In this document: positions 1 to 11,344 of the stretch, one piece after another
Position numbering within the stretch: the stretch's first letter is position 1
How the letters are laid out: every line of letters starts with the position of its first letter
Source of the DNA: Trichobilharzia regenti
Lineage: Eukaryota > Platyhelminthes > Trematoda > Strigeidida > Schistosomatidae
Direction: 5' to 3'
NCBI GenBank assembly: GCA_944472135.2
Contig: OX235262.1
Coordinates: 43,389,804 to 43,453,803 of the forward strand
Length of the DNA: 64,000 bases
Position numbers and translations under genes: made by a program
The notes under the pieces: model-generated
Seen by the model: only the letters and a program-made list of their open reading frames with translations
Told to the model about the DNA's origin: nothing
The model's database searches: none

Positions 1-183
1 AATTGCCTCACTAGGGTTCTACAATTATAAGTTCATAAACATTAAAGAATTATTGACAACGACAACATTAATGTTTAAATAAGTAGTATGAACAGATTAC
101 ATTTCAAAAGCATCAGTAATATGCATCAACATAACACTAAACTGAATATATCAGATAAACTTGAGAAAATAATAAATGTTTCG

Positions 184-384
184 AAATCATGAGTTTCGAT
201 AGAGAAAGAAAGATCAAATTTGCAGTATAAAATGATATCACCATTCTATTTCACAGGTTCTCATCAGATGCACACCACTACCTGAAATTACAATGGTTAT
301 AAATAATGACATTTCATACTTCAATGTTTGAAAGGTTATAGAGAAAACATTATAAGATCAACGCATCCGGATTATAAGCACTAC
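184..384 (+). mobile_element. Penelope-like element fragment, inverted relative to the next one
   Basis: About 200 bp match the reverse complement of 1440-1640, with scattered mismatches and a small indel near 270. The partner segment runs directly into recognisable Penelope-like RT sequence, so this stretch is read as the same part of a second copy in the opposite orientation. No open frame of useful length remains. The surrounding bases 1-183 and 385-610 show nothing I can assign. Confidence 0.6.
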
Positions 385-610
385 AATCACTTTAGTTTAA
401 GTTACCGTCAATTTATATACTATCAAACTATGAACAGAGAGGGACGCGGAGGTTGAGAGAAGACAGAAAACAGAAAAATCTAATAAACAGTGTTAGCTTG
501 TACGTGAACATGTCAACTCAACAAGGTCAAAGTTCATCAAATGGAAAACTTGCTCAGTGAGCTGAGGTCACTAGTGTGTATGACTAATCAGTGTAATGAA
601 AGTGATATGG

Positions 611-1640
611 TTACCAAGGGAGTGAGAGATTGACTGCACTCTCTTTCTGTGTGCATAAGTTTGGTCTGAAGAGCTTGATTGAGACTGCTTCAGCAAACTG
701 TAGTAAATTCACTGTCCTTTGAATGTTTAATAATTTGAAGTATTTGTCAATCTCGACAAAATGACTCGTATCCACGTGGAGGCTGTCTGGCAGTTGCACT
801 TTGTAAATATCTCCTTCCTTTTAAGCATAAGTTTGTTGGAATATGCTCTGAAAACAGGGATAGAATCCCTTCTTTTTGTCCTTCCAATGTACTTGCTCCC
901 GCGGGTGCACGTAAATTTATAAATGCAGTTGGATGTAACATCAGTAGTGTACTTATCCAGTTATGACTGGCTTATAGAGCGTGTAGTGCTGTATGGTGTC
1001 ACCAGCTTGGCAGAAGGGAAGCATCTCTTTATTGATCCTTTCATCCTCTTTTCAATCTTTGGCGATACTGTTTCTTCTTTGTATTGGAGGCAAATGAAAA
1101 CTTTCTTCTTCTCAACTGTTGCAAACTTCTCTTTTTCATCTCTTTTTTCGCTGTACTTTAGGATAAATCCTTTTGAATACCCATTTTCCTTAAGGCATTT
1201 TTCAACAAAGCTTAATGCTTCTTCTTTACTGTCAGGCGAACATAAATGCCTGGCCCTGTCGTACAGTGTCCTTAGTAATTCCCGCTTATAGCTCATACGG
1301 CAGAAGCTGTTGTAGTGAAGGTTTTGTCCAGTCCGATTTCTTTTCTGAAGATAGACTTTTCAACCGTCCTATCGTTTCCTCTGTTTACATTTAGGTCCAG
1401 GACATGGTGAATTTAATGTTTGGGTGGATCTCATTAATGTGGTCAAATAATACGGATGCGTTCATCGTATAATGTTTTCTCTATTACCTTTCAAACAATG
1501 AAGTATGAAATGTCATTATTTATAACCATTGTAATTTCAGATAGTTTGCAGCAGTTGATGAGAACCTGTGAAATAGAATGATGATATCATTTTATGCTGC
1601 AAATCTGGTATTTCTTTCTCTATTGAGATTTATCAAGGGA
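611..1640 (-). pseudogene. Penelope-like element remnant: RT thumb region plus GIY-YIG nuclease
   Basis: Read on the minus strand this is the C-terminal half of a Penelope-like polyprotein, broken by frameshifts and stops. From about 1450 to 1300 there is a relic of the segment after the RT catalytic core (DHINEIHPNIKFT). From 1296 to 961 an open stretch carries YKRELLRTLYDRARHLCS and CFPSAKLV, typical of the RT-to-nuclease linker. In another frame near 930-880 comes the nuclease signature (CIYKFTC, then KYIGRT). Bases 799-611 encode the nuclease C-terminus with FAEAVSIKLF, LCTQKES and a terminal NLSLPW. The family copies by reverse transcription and uses a GIY-YIG endonuclease. At least two frame changes mean this copy is dead. 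Confidence 0.8.
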
Positions 1641-3103
1641 ACCAAATGTATGAAATTTATGAATTTATAGGTTCCACAGTTCGCCAGCATAGTGATGGTG
1701 ACTGAACCTGTTTCTTTAACTCCTGGATTCCGACTGTTTTAAACGAATTGCAGTAGCCTATACTATTTGAAGTGTTCGATATCTGCAGACAACGTTGGCT
1801 GTCGCTCTTGTAACTTGGTCTTTCGTGCTTGGAAATACCTACCAATGTGGTTAAATAAAGGTATTATTAAAATATATTAACAGTTCTATGTTAGATTTCC
1901 TAGTTCAAAAGCGAGTCAAAAGGATAGCATTGAAGAGTCTTTCTGTCTTATCTATCGAATAAATTACCAGAGGCTTCTGGATACCGAACACTTTAAATAG
2001 CAGCGGGCATTGCAATTCGTTTGAATCAACAGGAACTCTGAGTGCAAAAGGAACAGATCCAGACACCATCGCTACCTTGGGCTGCTGTCGGACTCATAAA
2101 TTCTTGCTTATTTTTTTTAAAATAATGGTATAAGAGTTACATATTAAGATAGATAATCTAATAGATAAGTTGTATTTAGGATGCATATAGAAATGAGGAA
2201 GAAAATAATCTATGAAGTGAAATACAACCTCTCAAAGATGATGCGTTTATGCCCCTTTTTCATTGCAGAGGCTCTAGCCATTCAAAGAGAAAGGGAGGAG
2301 TTTTGTATATAAAAGACAATTATCCAACCACTCCTACTACCATTCTTTGGACTCTTATGTAATATCACATTCTGCTTCACTTCTATGTGCATCCTGATTA
2401 CAACTGGTTCATTTTTTAAATCATTTATATTATTGCATAACTCCAACACTCTTTCGGAAACTCTGTTGCGTATTGAATAATATTAATAACTTTTGTGGGA
2501 GAAATTGTAACTTAAGAATCTCTTTTGAATCATATAAAAGAGAAAGCGTTTAACAAAGTGTTGCTTTTTCCAGTGATGATATCATTCTCAAGCTTTACAA
2601 TCTCACACACATAATAACTTTTTGTTAACAACGGAAGGAATACTTCTAAAACTGAGTTGTAAGTTTTGGACAACATTTACATAATACGGAAAGCGTTATT
2701 TGTGTAGAAAATAAAATAAAATAAGTAAATTGAATGATGTAATATAACCGACGAGATTCATTAGGACTCAACTAAAACTCAAAGAGAGACAAGTTAAGAT
2801 CAGTATCATAAGAAGTAGAGATGTATATAAATGCGATTGCACAGCTAGAGAAAATGAATTCGGTGAAAAAAGCTTACTAGCTGAACTAGATGTGTTTTTT
2901 TAAATTACATTTCTGATCGAATCCACTTTTTCCACTTTGTAACAAAGAAGGTCAGTTTTCTTAAAGCAAGTTTCTGATAAAACTCGCATCCAACGACCTA
3001 TATGCCTTGCTTCATAGGAGTAAGTGAATCGCTGGTCAAATATTAGAGTATATCTTTTCGGCATGATAGATAAAAAAGTAAGGTTAGTTCGTAATCAGTT
3101 TCC
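1641..3103. other. AT-rich stretch without recognisable features
   Basis: Only short frames with no protein-like character are present. No tRNA-like boxes, LTR ends or obvious repeats were seen. It is probably decayed intergenic DNA. Confidence 0.5.
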
Positions 3104-3480
3104 AAGTATTGGTTTTGTAGGGGTTTTGTTTCATTTTCACTAGCTAATATTATTTAGAGAACCATTGGAGAACATGGGAGTACTGGACAGCTGTTTCGGC
3201 CGTCCTAGATTGGGACTCCTCATCAGTACGGATTCACTGGATTCCGAACCCGGGACCTTCTGGTTAAAAGCCAAGCTTGTATACCATTTAGCCACTGAGA
3301 CCCGATTCAATGACCAGGCGATGAATTCTTACTTCTACCAATTCGTGATACACTAAGAGCGATCGGTGGGAGATCCATCTTCACAAGTGGGTGGATGGAC
3401 CTCACTGGTCACGAATTCTCCCTAGAACTTCAGGAAACTCCGTCCTGTTAGCAGTAGCCACTAGCGAGCATCAGATTAAT
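3104..3480 (-). mobile_element. Sm-alpha-like SINE with tRNA-like promoter and hammerhead relic
   Basis: On the minus strand the order is: a 5' block ending near the A box, a tRNA-like segment (A box TGGCTAAATGGTATAC, B box GGGTTCGGAATCC, about 3300-3245), a decayed hammerhead (3230-3181), and a 3' tail with TTCTCCAATGGTTCTCTAA. The same order recurs at 3495-3845 and 11412-11770. Sm-alpha repeats of schistosomes are known to be pol III-transcribed, roughly 330 bp, and to encode hammerhead ribozymes. Both ends are approximate. Confidence 0.7.
3181..3230 (-). ncRNA. Decayed hammerhead ribozyme motif
   Basis: Minus strand shows CTGATGA (3226-3220) and CGAAAC (3198-3193) around a GTCC/GGAC stem II with loop CAATCTA, then AGCTGTC followed by CAGTAC. 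Stem I would need GTACTG directly before CTGATGA. Here the two are fused as GTACTGATGA, a loss of three bases compared with the stem-core order in the neighbouring copy. Extra bases also flank stem II, so activity is unlikely. Confidence 0.6.
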
Positions 3481-3494
3481 TTTCTATGGTTGGT

Positions 3495-3845
3495 TTGTAA
3501 GGGTTACTTTTGTTTTTACGAGTTGATCATGGATTGATATTAGTTAGAGAACCACCGAAAGTTAGATTTCATGAGCCATTGAATCAAGTCCGTGTGGCTG
3601 AATGGTATACTAGCTTGCTTTGTAACCAGAAGGTCCTGGGTTCGAATCCCAGTGGGTGCGTACTGCCGATGATTCCCAAACTAGTATGAAATAGCAGCTG
3701 TCCAGTACTCCCTGGTTTTCAATGGTTCTCTGATATCAATCCGTGATCAATTCGTAAAAACAAAACCCTTACAAACCGACTATAGAAAATTAATCTGATA
3801 CTCGCTACAGGATGGAGTTTCCTGGAGTTCTAGTGAGAAGTCGTA
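3495..3845 (+). mobile_element. Sm-alpha-like SINE, opposite orientation to its neighbour
   Basis: Plus-strand copy with A box (TGGCTGAATGGTATAC near 3597), B box GGTTCGAATCC (3639-3649), hammerhead relic (3660-3708) and tail TGGTTTTCAATGGTTCTCT. After the tail, AATTAATCTGATACTCGC reads into the start of a further unit, suggesting tandem organisation. Together with 3104-3480 it forms an inverted pair. Confidence 0.7.
3660..3708 (+). ncRNA. Near-complete hammerhead ribozyme relic
   Basis: Stem I is intact (GTACTG 3660-3665 with CAGTAC 3703-3708). The core reads CCGATGA (3666-3672), one change from CTGATGA, then a weakened stem II, GAAA (3688-3691), a very short self-complementary stem III around GCAGCTG, and the cleavage triplet GTC (3700-3702). 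Short stem III is typical of retroelement hammerheads. The core change and poor stem II argue against activity. Confidence 0.6.
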
Positions 3846-3872
3846 ATAATGATAACGTAAATAAGAGAGAAT

Positions 3873-4078
3873 ATAAGGCCCGGGGTTCGATCCTCGGCCG
3901 ACGCTATCCTTTACCTCGCTAAGCCAGAAATAATGCTGGTAAAGAAGAAAAGGTTGGGCATGAGGCTAGCAATCCCATCCTGTAAAAATTAAACACTGCT
4001 ACAGAAACTTCAAGCCACAAGCTTGAAGCCCTATGTTCCACTGGGGAACGTGAAGGAAAGAAAAAAAAAAAGAAAAAT
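3873..4078 (+). mobile_element. A-tailed, B-box-containing retroposon fragment
   Basis: Starts with a B-box-like GGGTTCGATCC (3882-3892) and ends in an A-rich tail (AAAAAAAAAAAGAAAAA near 4059-4075), the layout expected of a SINE or other short retroposon. No A box is visible, so it may be 5' truncated. Reading it as a tRNA gene is not supported. Confidence 0.45.
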
Positions 4079-4139
4079 TGCTCTGCATGCATTAACACAC
4101 AACCACACAATAGGATGGGAGATGGTTACAATTCTAAAC

Positions 4140-4437
4140 AGTAATTTAGGTAGGTGAAGAGAGACAGATTGATTACTGAATGCTTGTTCATGGAGTCTAC
4201 AGTCAACAGATGCAATAGGAATGACCCATCACTCATACTAGAAGTATGGAAAATACTACTACCAATCAACTCAAGCGATGAAAAACAATGGAATTGCATA
4301 AACGAAGTTAGAAAGTTGCATGAGTACCTTGATATGATTATGATAGGCAATAAATTGTACTCGAAACGTTGTCATCAGTAAATATTACTGTATAACACTG
4401 CGACTTTATCAAAATAAATTTTACCCATAATAGAACT
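4140..4437 (+). repeat. Dispersed repeat, 3' part shared with 16528-16632
   Basis: The last 100 bp or so (GTACTCGAAACGTTGTCATC through TTTACCCATAATAGAA) recur with a few changes at 16528-16632. A 75-aa open frame (4154-4381) ends inside it but resembles nothing I recognise. Probably the 3' end of an unnamed retroelement. Confidence 0.5.
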
Positions 4438-4799
4438 TACTGATTTTAGCCCAATGTTTATTTCGGTATCATGGTAGGTTCACTGCACCACCTACGACTG
4501 CAACCTCACTTTTACATTCATTACGTAAATTAATATTTTATATTTGAATATTATTCTAACAAAATTAATTGTATTTCTACTGTTGATATCAATTAAAATA
4601 ATTTATAAGTAATAATAGAAATTGGCATCATTCATTGTCTCATTGTTATTTTTTTAATGTCTGACAATTAACATAGATGATGATAATAATAATAATAATA
4701 ACACGAAAACTGGTACCCTGGAGGTAAGAATTGATCAGAATAATATATCAGATGATATCACTGGGTAAATTGTGTGTTACTAACTACTTACATTATTTA

Positions 4800-5100
4800 G
4801 TAGTATATACCATGCAGCGAAATTTCCAAATTATTTTCCAGTAGTTGGTTGGGATGGTAGCTAGCAATGGAATTCAAGATATACACTTCGTTGTATTCAG
4901 GACTCATCGGTTAGATCTACATGCATTACCCAAAGAGGCTCGAACTCAGTACTTGAAGGTGAAGTGAACTGTATAACATTTGGAGGGATTTAGCATAAGA
5001 CCATTTACCTCAGACCACTAGCTTATATCCGACAAAAAGCTATGAAGTTCGGAACAATCAGATCATCAGCATATTTGACGAAGTTGATTTCATCCGGATA
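4800..5100 (+). repeat. Diverged dispersed repeat related to 40250-40400
   Basis: The block GGATGGTAGCTAGCAATGGA and about 80 following bases resemble the block at 40257-40340 (GGATGGTGACTGGCAATGGA) and its copy at 55171. Divergence is high and limits are approximate. Confidence 0.4.
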
Positions 5101-5109
5101 AGGCAGGCC

Positions 5110-5520
5110 GTGTATGAGGAAAGAAGAGGCGAGAGAATAACACGTTGGAAGATGCCGGGTTTATTAAGCAAAACAAATGAAGACTTGGCTTCATATATAT
5201 TCCAGTATACTGTATTCTGTCAGAGAAATAAGAATACAACCAGTTATCAGCCCAGGAATCGGTTTGTATCAAAGAAAGCTTATTTAACAAAAGACATATG
5301 GGTAAAGAGTCAAAGCGGATATGTACTCCAAGAAGGCACATCGGAAATATTTGGTTCCTTATCTAAACAGGAAACACTATTACAATGTAATACAGCTGCA
5401 GCATCTAAAGTACATCATAAGAGAACAAAAGAAAATATCCACACATTTCCGGAGGACAAGAGCTGGTACATCATCAGAACCAAAGCTTTGGGAAGATTTT
5501 TAAGGATTGCAGACTACTGA
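5110..5520 (+). CDS. Unrecognised 136-codon open frame
   Basis: An ATG-started frame of 136 codons, lysine- and serine-rich, with no motif I recognise, no signal peptide and no membrane segment. It stands alone in a region with no known coding neighbour. The length is notable for AT-rich DNA, but chance or a decayed element is as likely as a gene. Confidence 0.15.
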   Translation: MYEERRGERITRWKMPGLLSKTNEDLASYIFQYTVFCQRNKNTTSYQPRNRFVSKKAYLTKDIWVKSQSGYVLQEGTSEIFGSLSKQETLLQCNTAAASKVHHKRTKENIHTFPEDKSWYIIRTKALGRFLRIADY

Positions 5521-5684
5521 GAACGTCAAGTGTATTAAAAATGCACGAAAGTTGTCATCCTCATGATATGCAACATTAGGAATGACATCAATAATCATTC
5601 ATGTGCCTAATTAATTTATGATTTGCAATCATCTACATTAATATGATTTCACTTTAGTATTTCTCTTCACCATAGAATTCTAAC

Positions 5685-5701
5685 ACACACACACACACAC
5701 A
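5685..5701. repeat. (CA)n microsatellite
   Basis: Eight CA units. The following 700 bases (to 6435) are AT-rich with no features seen. Confidence 0.8.
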
Positions 5702-6435
5702 GCCATTTTTATTTTCTGTTGTAATTCATATTCTAAATATGATTGTACAGCTATGACAGTGTAATGGTTGAAAAGAGAATTTTTTTCCACTGAAATCTTT
5801 GTTTGAATAAACCATTTAGTTGACAACGTAAAAATTAAGTTTTTATTGTTTACCAATTCCTAACCAAGGTCAACTGAACTGACTTTCAGCCTACTTGAAG
5901 GCCAAGTGTCTGGTTTGGGAGTCACATGAGAGAAATTGATCCCTTTGTCTTAACTCACCTCTTAGTAGTATAACAGCAACAAAAACAATCGAATAGATTC
6001 AAGTAATATGATCTAAATCTAGTCTCTTGAATGAATTTACGTACATGAACAGAAGTCACATGTTATTTACAAGGATGAGAATTACACTTTAAGTTTTTAT
6101 TTTGAATCTAAACCATGTTAATTGTATTCTGTGAGTACAAGTCACATTCATTTTAAATAGAACAAACTATTTTTGATGTTTATTTCTTAAAAGTGAAAAA
6201 AAACATTTCTCATTCGTAGTAAATTTAAAACAAGCAAAAAAATATGAAGAAAGCAGTAATATACCAGATACTGTTTTGGAAGATGAATTTATACGTAAAG
6301 TAACCTTTCAAGGGAGGTAAGCTCACTACTCAGCTGGCAATTAGAGGAGCCTATTGCTCAACTGACATGTTGCTTATAGTAGGGATAGTGCAGGTAATAA
6401 GGGAAGGTAAGACATCGACCCTTGCCAGATTAGAA

Positions 6436-6709
6436 TGACTTCATCAGTTTACATGTACTTGTGGAAGCAGATACATTAGTCGTACAGAGAGATGTCTATT
6501 TGTTCGTATTACCGAAAATTACATCAAATGGTTTTCTAGCACTGGTGATGACATCCCAAGAGATTCAGTATTTATCGGATTATGGTCGTACGGTGATGTT
6601 GAGTAAAAGGCTTATAGTTATTAATAAACAAGGTGGTAAAAACGCTTTTGGTTTTGCTGAAGCTTGCGCAATCAGATTAAAAAAAAGTGTACACAAAAGG
6701 AGGCAGTAG
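6436..6709 (+). pseudogene. Penelope-like GIY-YIG nuclease fragment
   Basis: One frame reads QFTCTCGSRYISRTERCLF then a helix-like stretch ending near DDIP, the pattern of a Penelope-like GIY-YIG domain with the usual YIG changed to YIS. A shifted frame then carries GFAEACAIRL and ends with KKSVHKRRQ and a stop, matching the conserved FAEA region and C-terminus of the same domain. Frameshifts make this an inactive remnant. No RT precedes it, so it is 5' truncated. Confidence 0.75.
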
Positions 6710-6779
6710 TTAGCTAAAATCTACCTACCTAGCCTACTTTTATTTTACGCTGATAATTTAACTTCCCTCTGATGATATT

Positions 6780-6965
6780 AGATGGTTGGGTGCAATCGGC
6801 AGGAAGCCTTGGACCTAGGTTTTGTGCTAGTTGGCACTCATCAGCGAGGCGCATCTGCAACCTTAAAGGAGCTCATGTCCCTTCACTGTGTGCACCGTGA
6901 TGGTGAGCTACCTAGAACGGTGGCCACATTACAAACTCGACTGATAGAATTCAGTCTGCACTAAA
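6780..6965 (+). repeat. Possible dispersed repeat between PLE fragments
   Basis: A comparatively GC-rich block that stands out from its AT-rich surroundings and carries a short 60-codon frame of no recognisable type. It looks like part of a dispersed repeat, but I found no second copy in this window. Confidence 0.3.
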
Positions 6966-7129
6966 GAAGGGACTAGACACATCACACTAGTTACTAGTGT
7001 CCAATCAAAATTACTTTCCCTCTCTTATTGTAGGCAAAGGCAAACGAAGAGAATGGACATATTCGTTCTGTATACACAGACCAGGTTTTCTCGTATTGAT
7101 TACTACCGCTTCAGCTACTCATAGAATAT

Positions 7130-8205
7130 GTAGTTGACCTCTTCCAGATAGATTACCAGAAACACGGTCGATAAACGAGAACGCCTACTGTGGTTTTATT
7201 GTTTGTTCAGTATCTATCAAGTGGTCCAAGACTGTACTATTTACGCATTTGGTTTCCCCTTTACTCAACCAAGCAGGTACATATAGATATGGGAATCTCA
7301 ACTGAAGAGGTTAAGGAATTACTATTGAAATGGACGTTGAATGTTCAGTTTATACTCAACAATGGCCCAATCAAAAACACGACTAAGGAGATGGACTATT
7401 ATTGTCGGTATACGGATGACACTTTCATCGTTTGTGATAGGAATCTTAATAAACAAGAGATTTTGAATGATGTCAATAGTACTAATGCAGCTGTTCATTC
7501 CACTTTTGAGGAGGAAGAAAACAACAGTATATCTTTACTAGACATCCGCTGCACGAAGAAGATAAACAGATGTTTGAAAAGAAAGCTATTTAGGAAAAAG
7601 AGTTGGATGGGTCAATACATATATTTTCATAGGTTCACACAGTTTCAATATAAGAGGGAAATTATTTAAGAGGGTTAGTTAGAAAATAAAATGTATGTAG
7701 TCAGAAGAATGTATTAAAGAAGAAATTTGTAAACTGAAACTTATACTACAAATAAAACGGGTATTTAGAAAACTCTAAAACAAAAATACATGTTGATACC
7801 TAGAGATAGGGTAATGATGTACACCGTAGATAAGAAACCTTAGTATCTCAAGTTAAACTGTAAAGGGTAGATTTTAGCAGACATTCTTAAATGTCGACTT
7901 ACTGGGAAAGTAGAGGGAACATTCTCTGCAGCCAAACTGGAATTCAGTTTCTCACCTAAAGCAGTACTCTAATTGAGAGTCAAGGATAAATTACCAATGA
8001 CGACCTAATCGGTATACACCTATGAATTCAACCGGTCTTGTTCAGCTAGTCACTTTGGCCGTATGCAGAGAGCCTCATCCATGCAGGTATGTTAAGATGT
8101 GCCCGTATGGCTGAGTAAAGGGTAAACTAAATTCATAAGTATTGCGTCCTAAGCCCATTTGATAGATACTGGACATTCAATAAAACCAGAGTAGGCTTTC
8201 TCCGT
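7130..8205 (+). pseudogene. Penelope-like element remnant: RT core to GIY-YIG, internally deleted
   Basis: The open frame 7190-7669 has STEEVKELLLK, then the RT catalytic motif YTDD inside CRYTDDTFIVCD, then EEEENNSISLLDI and KSWMGQYIYF, all in the usual Penelope-like order. The segment normally between the first block and the YxDD box is largely missing, so there is an internal deletion. Bases 7800-7990 give a broken linker (LYLKLNCKG, RLTGKVEGTFSAAKL). Bases 8000-8190 give a frameshifted GIY-YIG domain (YEFNRSCSASYFGRMQR, then HLIDTGHSI). A tRNA-derived SINE follows directly at 8215. Inactive. Confidence 0.75.
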
Positions 8206-8214
8206 TATCACCTG

Positions 8215-8416
8215 TGTTTCTCATAATTTTTTTTTTGATTACAGCTTGATTCCACACTGTATTTTTGGTACAAGTATGGAACTTTCAGCATGGATATCGG
8301 TAGCCCAAATTTTGCAGGCCGACCATAGATATCAAGTGTTCGTCGGTAGGGGATCGAACCTCGGGCCATGTGCATGGTCGGCGAGAATCCTAACCACTGT
8401 GCCACCGACGCACGCT
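8215..8416 (-). mobile_element. tRNA-derived SINE, full-length-looking copy
   Basis: On the minus strand it begins with a tRNA-like head: A box TGGCACAGTGGTTAGGATTC, B box GGTTCGATCCCC (8360-8349). A body follows, with CTACCGATATCCATGCTGAA, and it ends in an A-rich tail (T-run near 8226-8236). The same body and tail occur, 5' truncated, at 32454-32615 and 39931-40008, which establishes it as a family. It sits against the 3' end of a Penelope-like remnant. Confidence 0.75.
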
Positions 8417-8439
8417 AGAGGGGACCAACTACATGTTCT

Positions 8440-9305
8440 ATGAGTAACTGGAGCGGAAGCAATCAATACCAGAAGACCTGGTCTCTATATTCAGAAGAAG
8501 CAAGTTCAACCTCTTTGTTTACCTTGGCCTACAATAGAGACAGTAACTTTTCTGCAAATATTGTTACTTGAAATTCCCAAACCTATTTTTGTTGTGTTCC
8601 TCCCTTTGTTTTATGGAGAAACGTTTATTTTAGACGTTTTACGACTTTATAACCTTTCTTATTAATGTCTATTACCTTAGGTTTACATAATACCTTTCAA
8701 ATTTGTTATCATATTTGTATAGTCCTGTCCAGTTCACTTTATTCAATTCATTATTGCTTGATAATCGTTCACTAATACTACTTTTAAGTTTACACCACAC
8801 CATCGACTTTATTTCATCATCATTGTTGTTATTTGTCACCCTTGAACTTATGTCTAGTCTATTCCATTTGTTGGTTTATTTCTCTGTAATATTCATTTGT
8901 CTCTCTCAAACACCGCTAACTACATTCATCCTTGAAACCAGTATCTCATATTCTTATTGACCATTCATCGTCTATATGGTAGTCAGATCTAACTCATCAC
9001 AGGCTATTATTGTTATTCCATATTGTACACTTGTACCAGGTAATACACCTACTGACTGTAATTCTAATTTGCCTTTAGTGACGCTGTTGTTTATGCTAAT
9101 ATTAGTGGAATTATTATTGATTGATTAAAAGTATCCATTCAAAAGACTGGTTACTGAACAAAAAATATTCTTTTCATATTATTCTCTTGTACATATTGCA
9201 GATAAAGAGTCTGTTTGATTTAATGCATATTAAAAAGAGAATGAGATGAAAGGAATACTCTTTGTTCAATAAACATTCATTTGAAAAATTTTAATAAGCA
9301 TTTTC
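8440..9305. other. T-rich region without features
   Basis: Contains an 85-codon hydrophobic frame (8703-8960) that is explained by T-rich composition. No motifs, boxes or repeats were seen. Confidence 0.5.
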
Positions 9306-9309
9306 ATTC

Positions 9310-10027
9310 AGTTAAAATGTCGTGGTAACAGCAACAACAACAACAGTAGACGACAGTCAGCATAAATGGGAGAAATCTGAAAAAAGCAACCTCCTTCGCC
9401 TACCTACCTACCTACCTACCTGGGAAGCATCGTTTCAACTAAAGGCGGACGGGACTGACGAGGATATCAAAGCAGTGAGGATCGGGAAAGCAAGGCAAGC
9501 TTTCATTACTCTCAAGTCTGTGTGGAGGTCAACAGCACTACTCAGCATGAAAAATAAGATCCTGATTTTCAGCTCCAATGTTAACTCAGAGACTTGGAGC
9601 CGCACTTCGAACAAACTACAGACTTTCATTCACAGCTGCCTTCTATCAATATCACTCAAGATCAGATGGGCAGAAAAGACCAGCAACAGGAGTCTCTGGC
9701 GGACCAAACCAGCAGGAACCAGCTGTGCGATAAATAAGCAGGAAGAAATGGAGGTGTATTGAGCATACTCTGAGAGAACAAACTATCGAGTGAGACATCA
9801 CGCGCCAAGCCATCGTTTGAGTGAAATATGAATGGGAAGTGGAGAGTTGGTCTTCACTGCGATGGTGACATATCAGAGGTCATGTGAAGAGGAGATGAAA
9901 TCATGTGTGCAGACGTGGAGCCATATGAAAACGTTGGAGGAGAACCGAACGCAATGGAGACGTGGGGCTGAATCCGTGTGTTCCTCTCGGAATTAAAGGA
10001 AATAATAATAATAATAATAATAATAAA
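9310..10027 (+). pseudogene. 3' end of an RTE-like non-LTR retrotransposon
   Basis: The frame 9322-9762 carries patterns of the RT C-terminal region of schistosome RTE-like LINEs: IGKARQAFITLKSVW, a WSRTS relic of an ETW-type motif, LQTFIHSCLL and IRWAEK. Downstream there is a relic of the terminal region and then an (AAT)n tail at 9999-10026, the microsatellite-type 3' end expected of RTE elements. The 5' part is missing. Stops and the absent catalytic core make it a dead, 5'-truncated copy. Confidence 0.7.
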
Positions 10028-11344
10028 ATGTCGTGAGCTCCCTGTAGCGTTGAAGGTTCTCAATAAGTACCTGAAGTATGGCCCTAAGCTGCATGAAACA
10101 AAGCCTATGTTTGACTTCACTAACAATTGCACCGAATCAAATCACTATCCTAAAGTTTATCACAAGTCTCAACGTCGAAGCAGAGTTCATCCCAATAAGA
10201 AGACACTGAAACGATAAGCATTAAACCATAGAGGACTCTTTATCTACATAAATACAAGAGAATGAAATGAAAAGAATGTGCTTTGTTCAAGAATTTATAA
10301 TTATGAAGCCTCAAGAAGTATTAATTAATAACAATTGTTTGCTCTAGTTATTTTGTTCTGAATAAAATATACACATACATAAAGTATTACTTATTTATAT
10401 AAGTAGTATATATACAAATACATTTTCATCATTCGAAATAATTTATATTAACATAATCACAGATGAATATTATTTTACTGTTAGCTAATTTCTTTTCTCC
10501 ATGCATTGATTCATTGATGGATATGCTAGTTTACCCTCACTGCATAAACAACAACCAAGTAGTGAATCGATTTTTCGATAGGCTGACATGCAACATAGTT
10601 ACAGAATACAACTAGGTGTTGTTAGATTAATATTCCAATATGTGTTGAGTTGTGTGTGTGTGTGTGTGTGTGTAACTCATAGTCAGTCATACGAATTCAA
10701 GTAATCGAAGTGCAGACATGTATGTAGTGGTATATCACTTCTAACTTATGACAGATTGATTGATTAATTGATTGATGAGTCTTAGGCATAGCTAGTCTTA
10801 GTGTTGTGTGACTGATTTGAAGTGATGTTCACTTGTAACACCCTCATATTGATATTGAGCTTAACTGCATCCTTATAAAACTAATTCATGTATGCATGTT
10901 ATACGCGTACAAAAAATAATTTTACATATGCTTGTAGAATATTTGCCATTGAATTATTGAATATTGCTTTCCTTTGTTACAACTGTATTTTTACGCGGTT
11001 ATACACTTTCCTTTCGTTTTCGCGTTTTTCGAAATTCAATTTCGTTAACAAAACATTTTCCAAGTTTTCACCTGTGCTTGTTAATACAGTGTTGTTCATC
11101 TTTGAACGTGTACAATGTTAACACACCGTAGAACGTGAAAACATGAATGTGCTATAACATTACGGCCAGAATCATCTTTGATACGCCATACACTGATTGA
11201 CTGAAACTCAACAACTTGTTGTGATTATCATTCGATGAATATTCACTTCACGTATATAAATGAGTTATTCGAGATTTCTGTCCCAGCCTAAATAACCTAC
11301 CCTGTAGTACATTCAGTAACTGCAATCATGTAAATTCGAATGAC
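10028..11344. other. AT-rich region with (GT)n and GATT repeats
   Basis: Holds a (GT)n tract at about 10648-10672 and a GATT-rich tract near 10752-10778. Frames at 9978-10217 and 10888-11121 have no recognisable similarity and are not called. Nothing else seen. Confidence 0.5.

Noticed and set aside
3596..3655. tRNA gene
   Set aside because: A and B boxes are present, but there is no cloverleaf with a proper anticodon arm and acceptor stem, and the segment is embedded in a hammerhead SINE unit.
8703..8960. 85-codon hydrophobic frame as a membrane protein
   Set aside because: Explained by T-rich DNA; no conserved features and no flanking gene structure.
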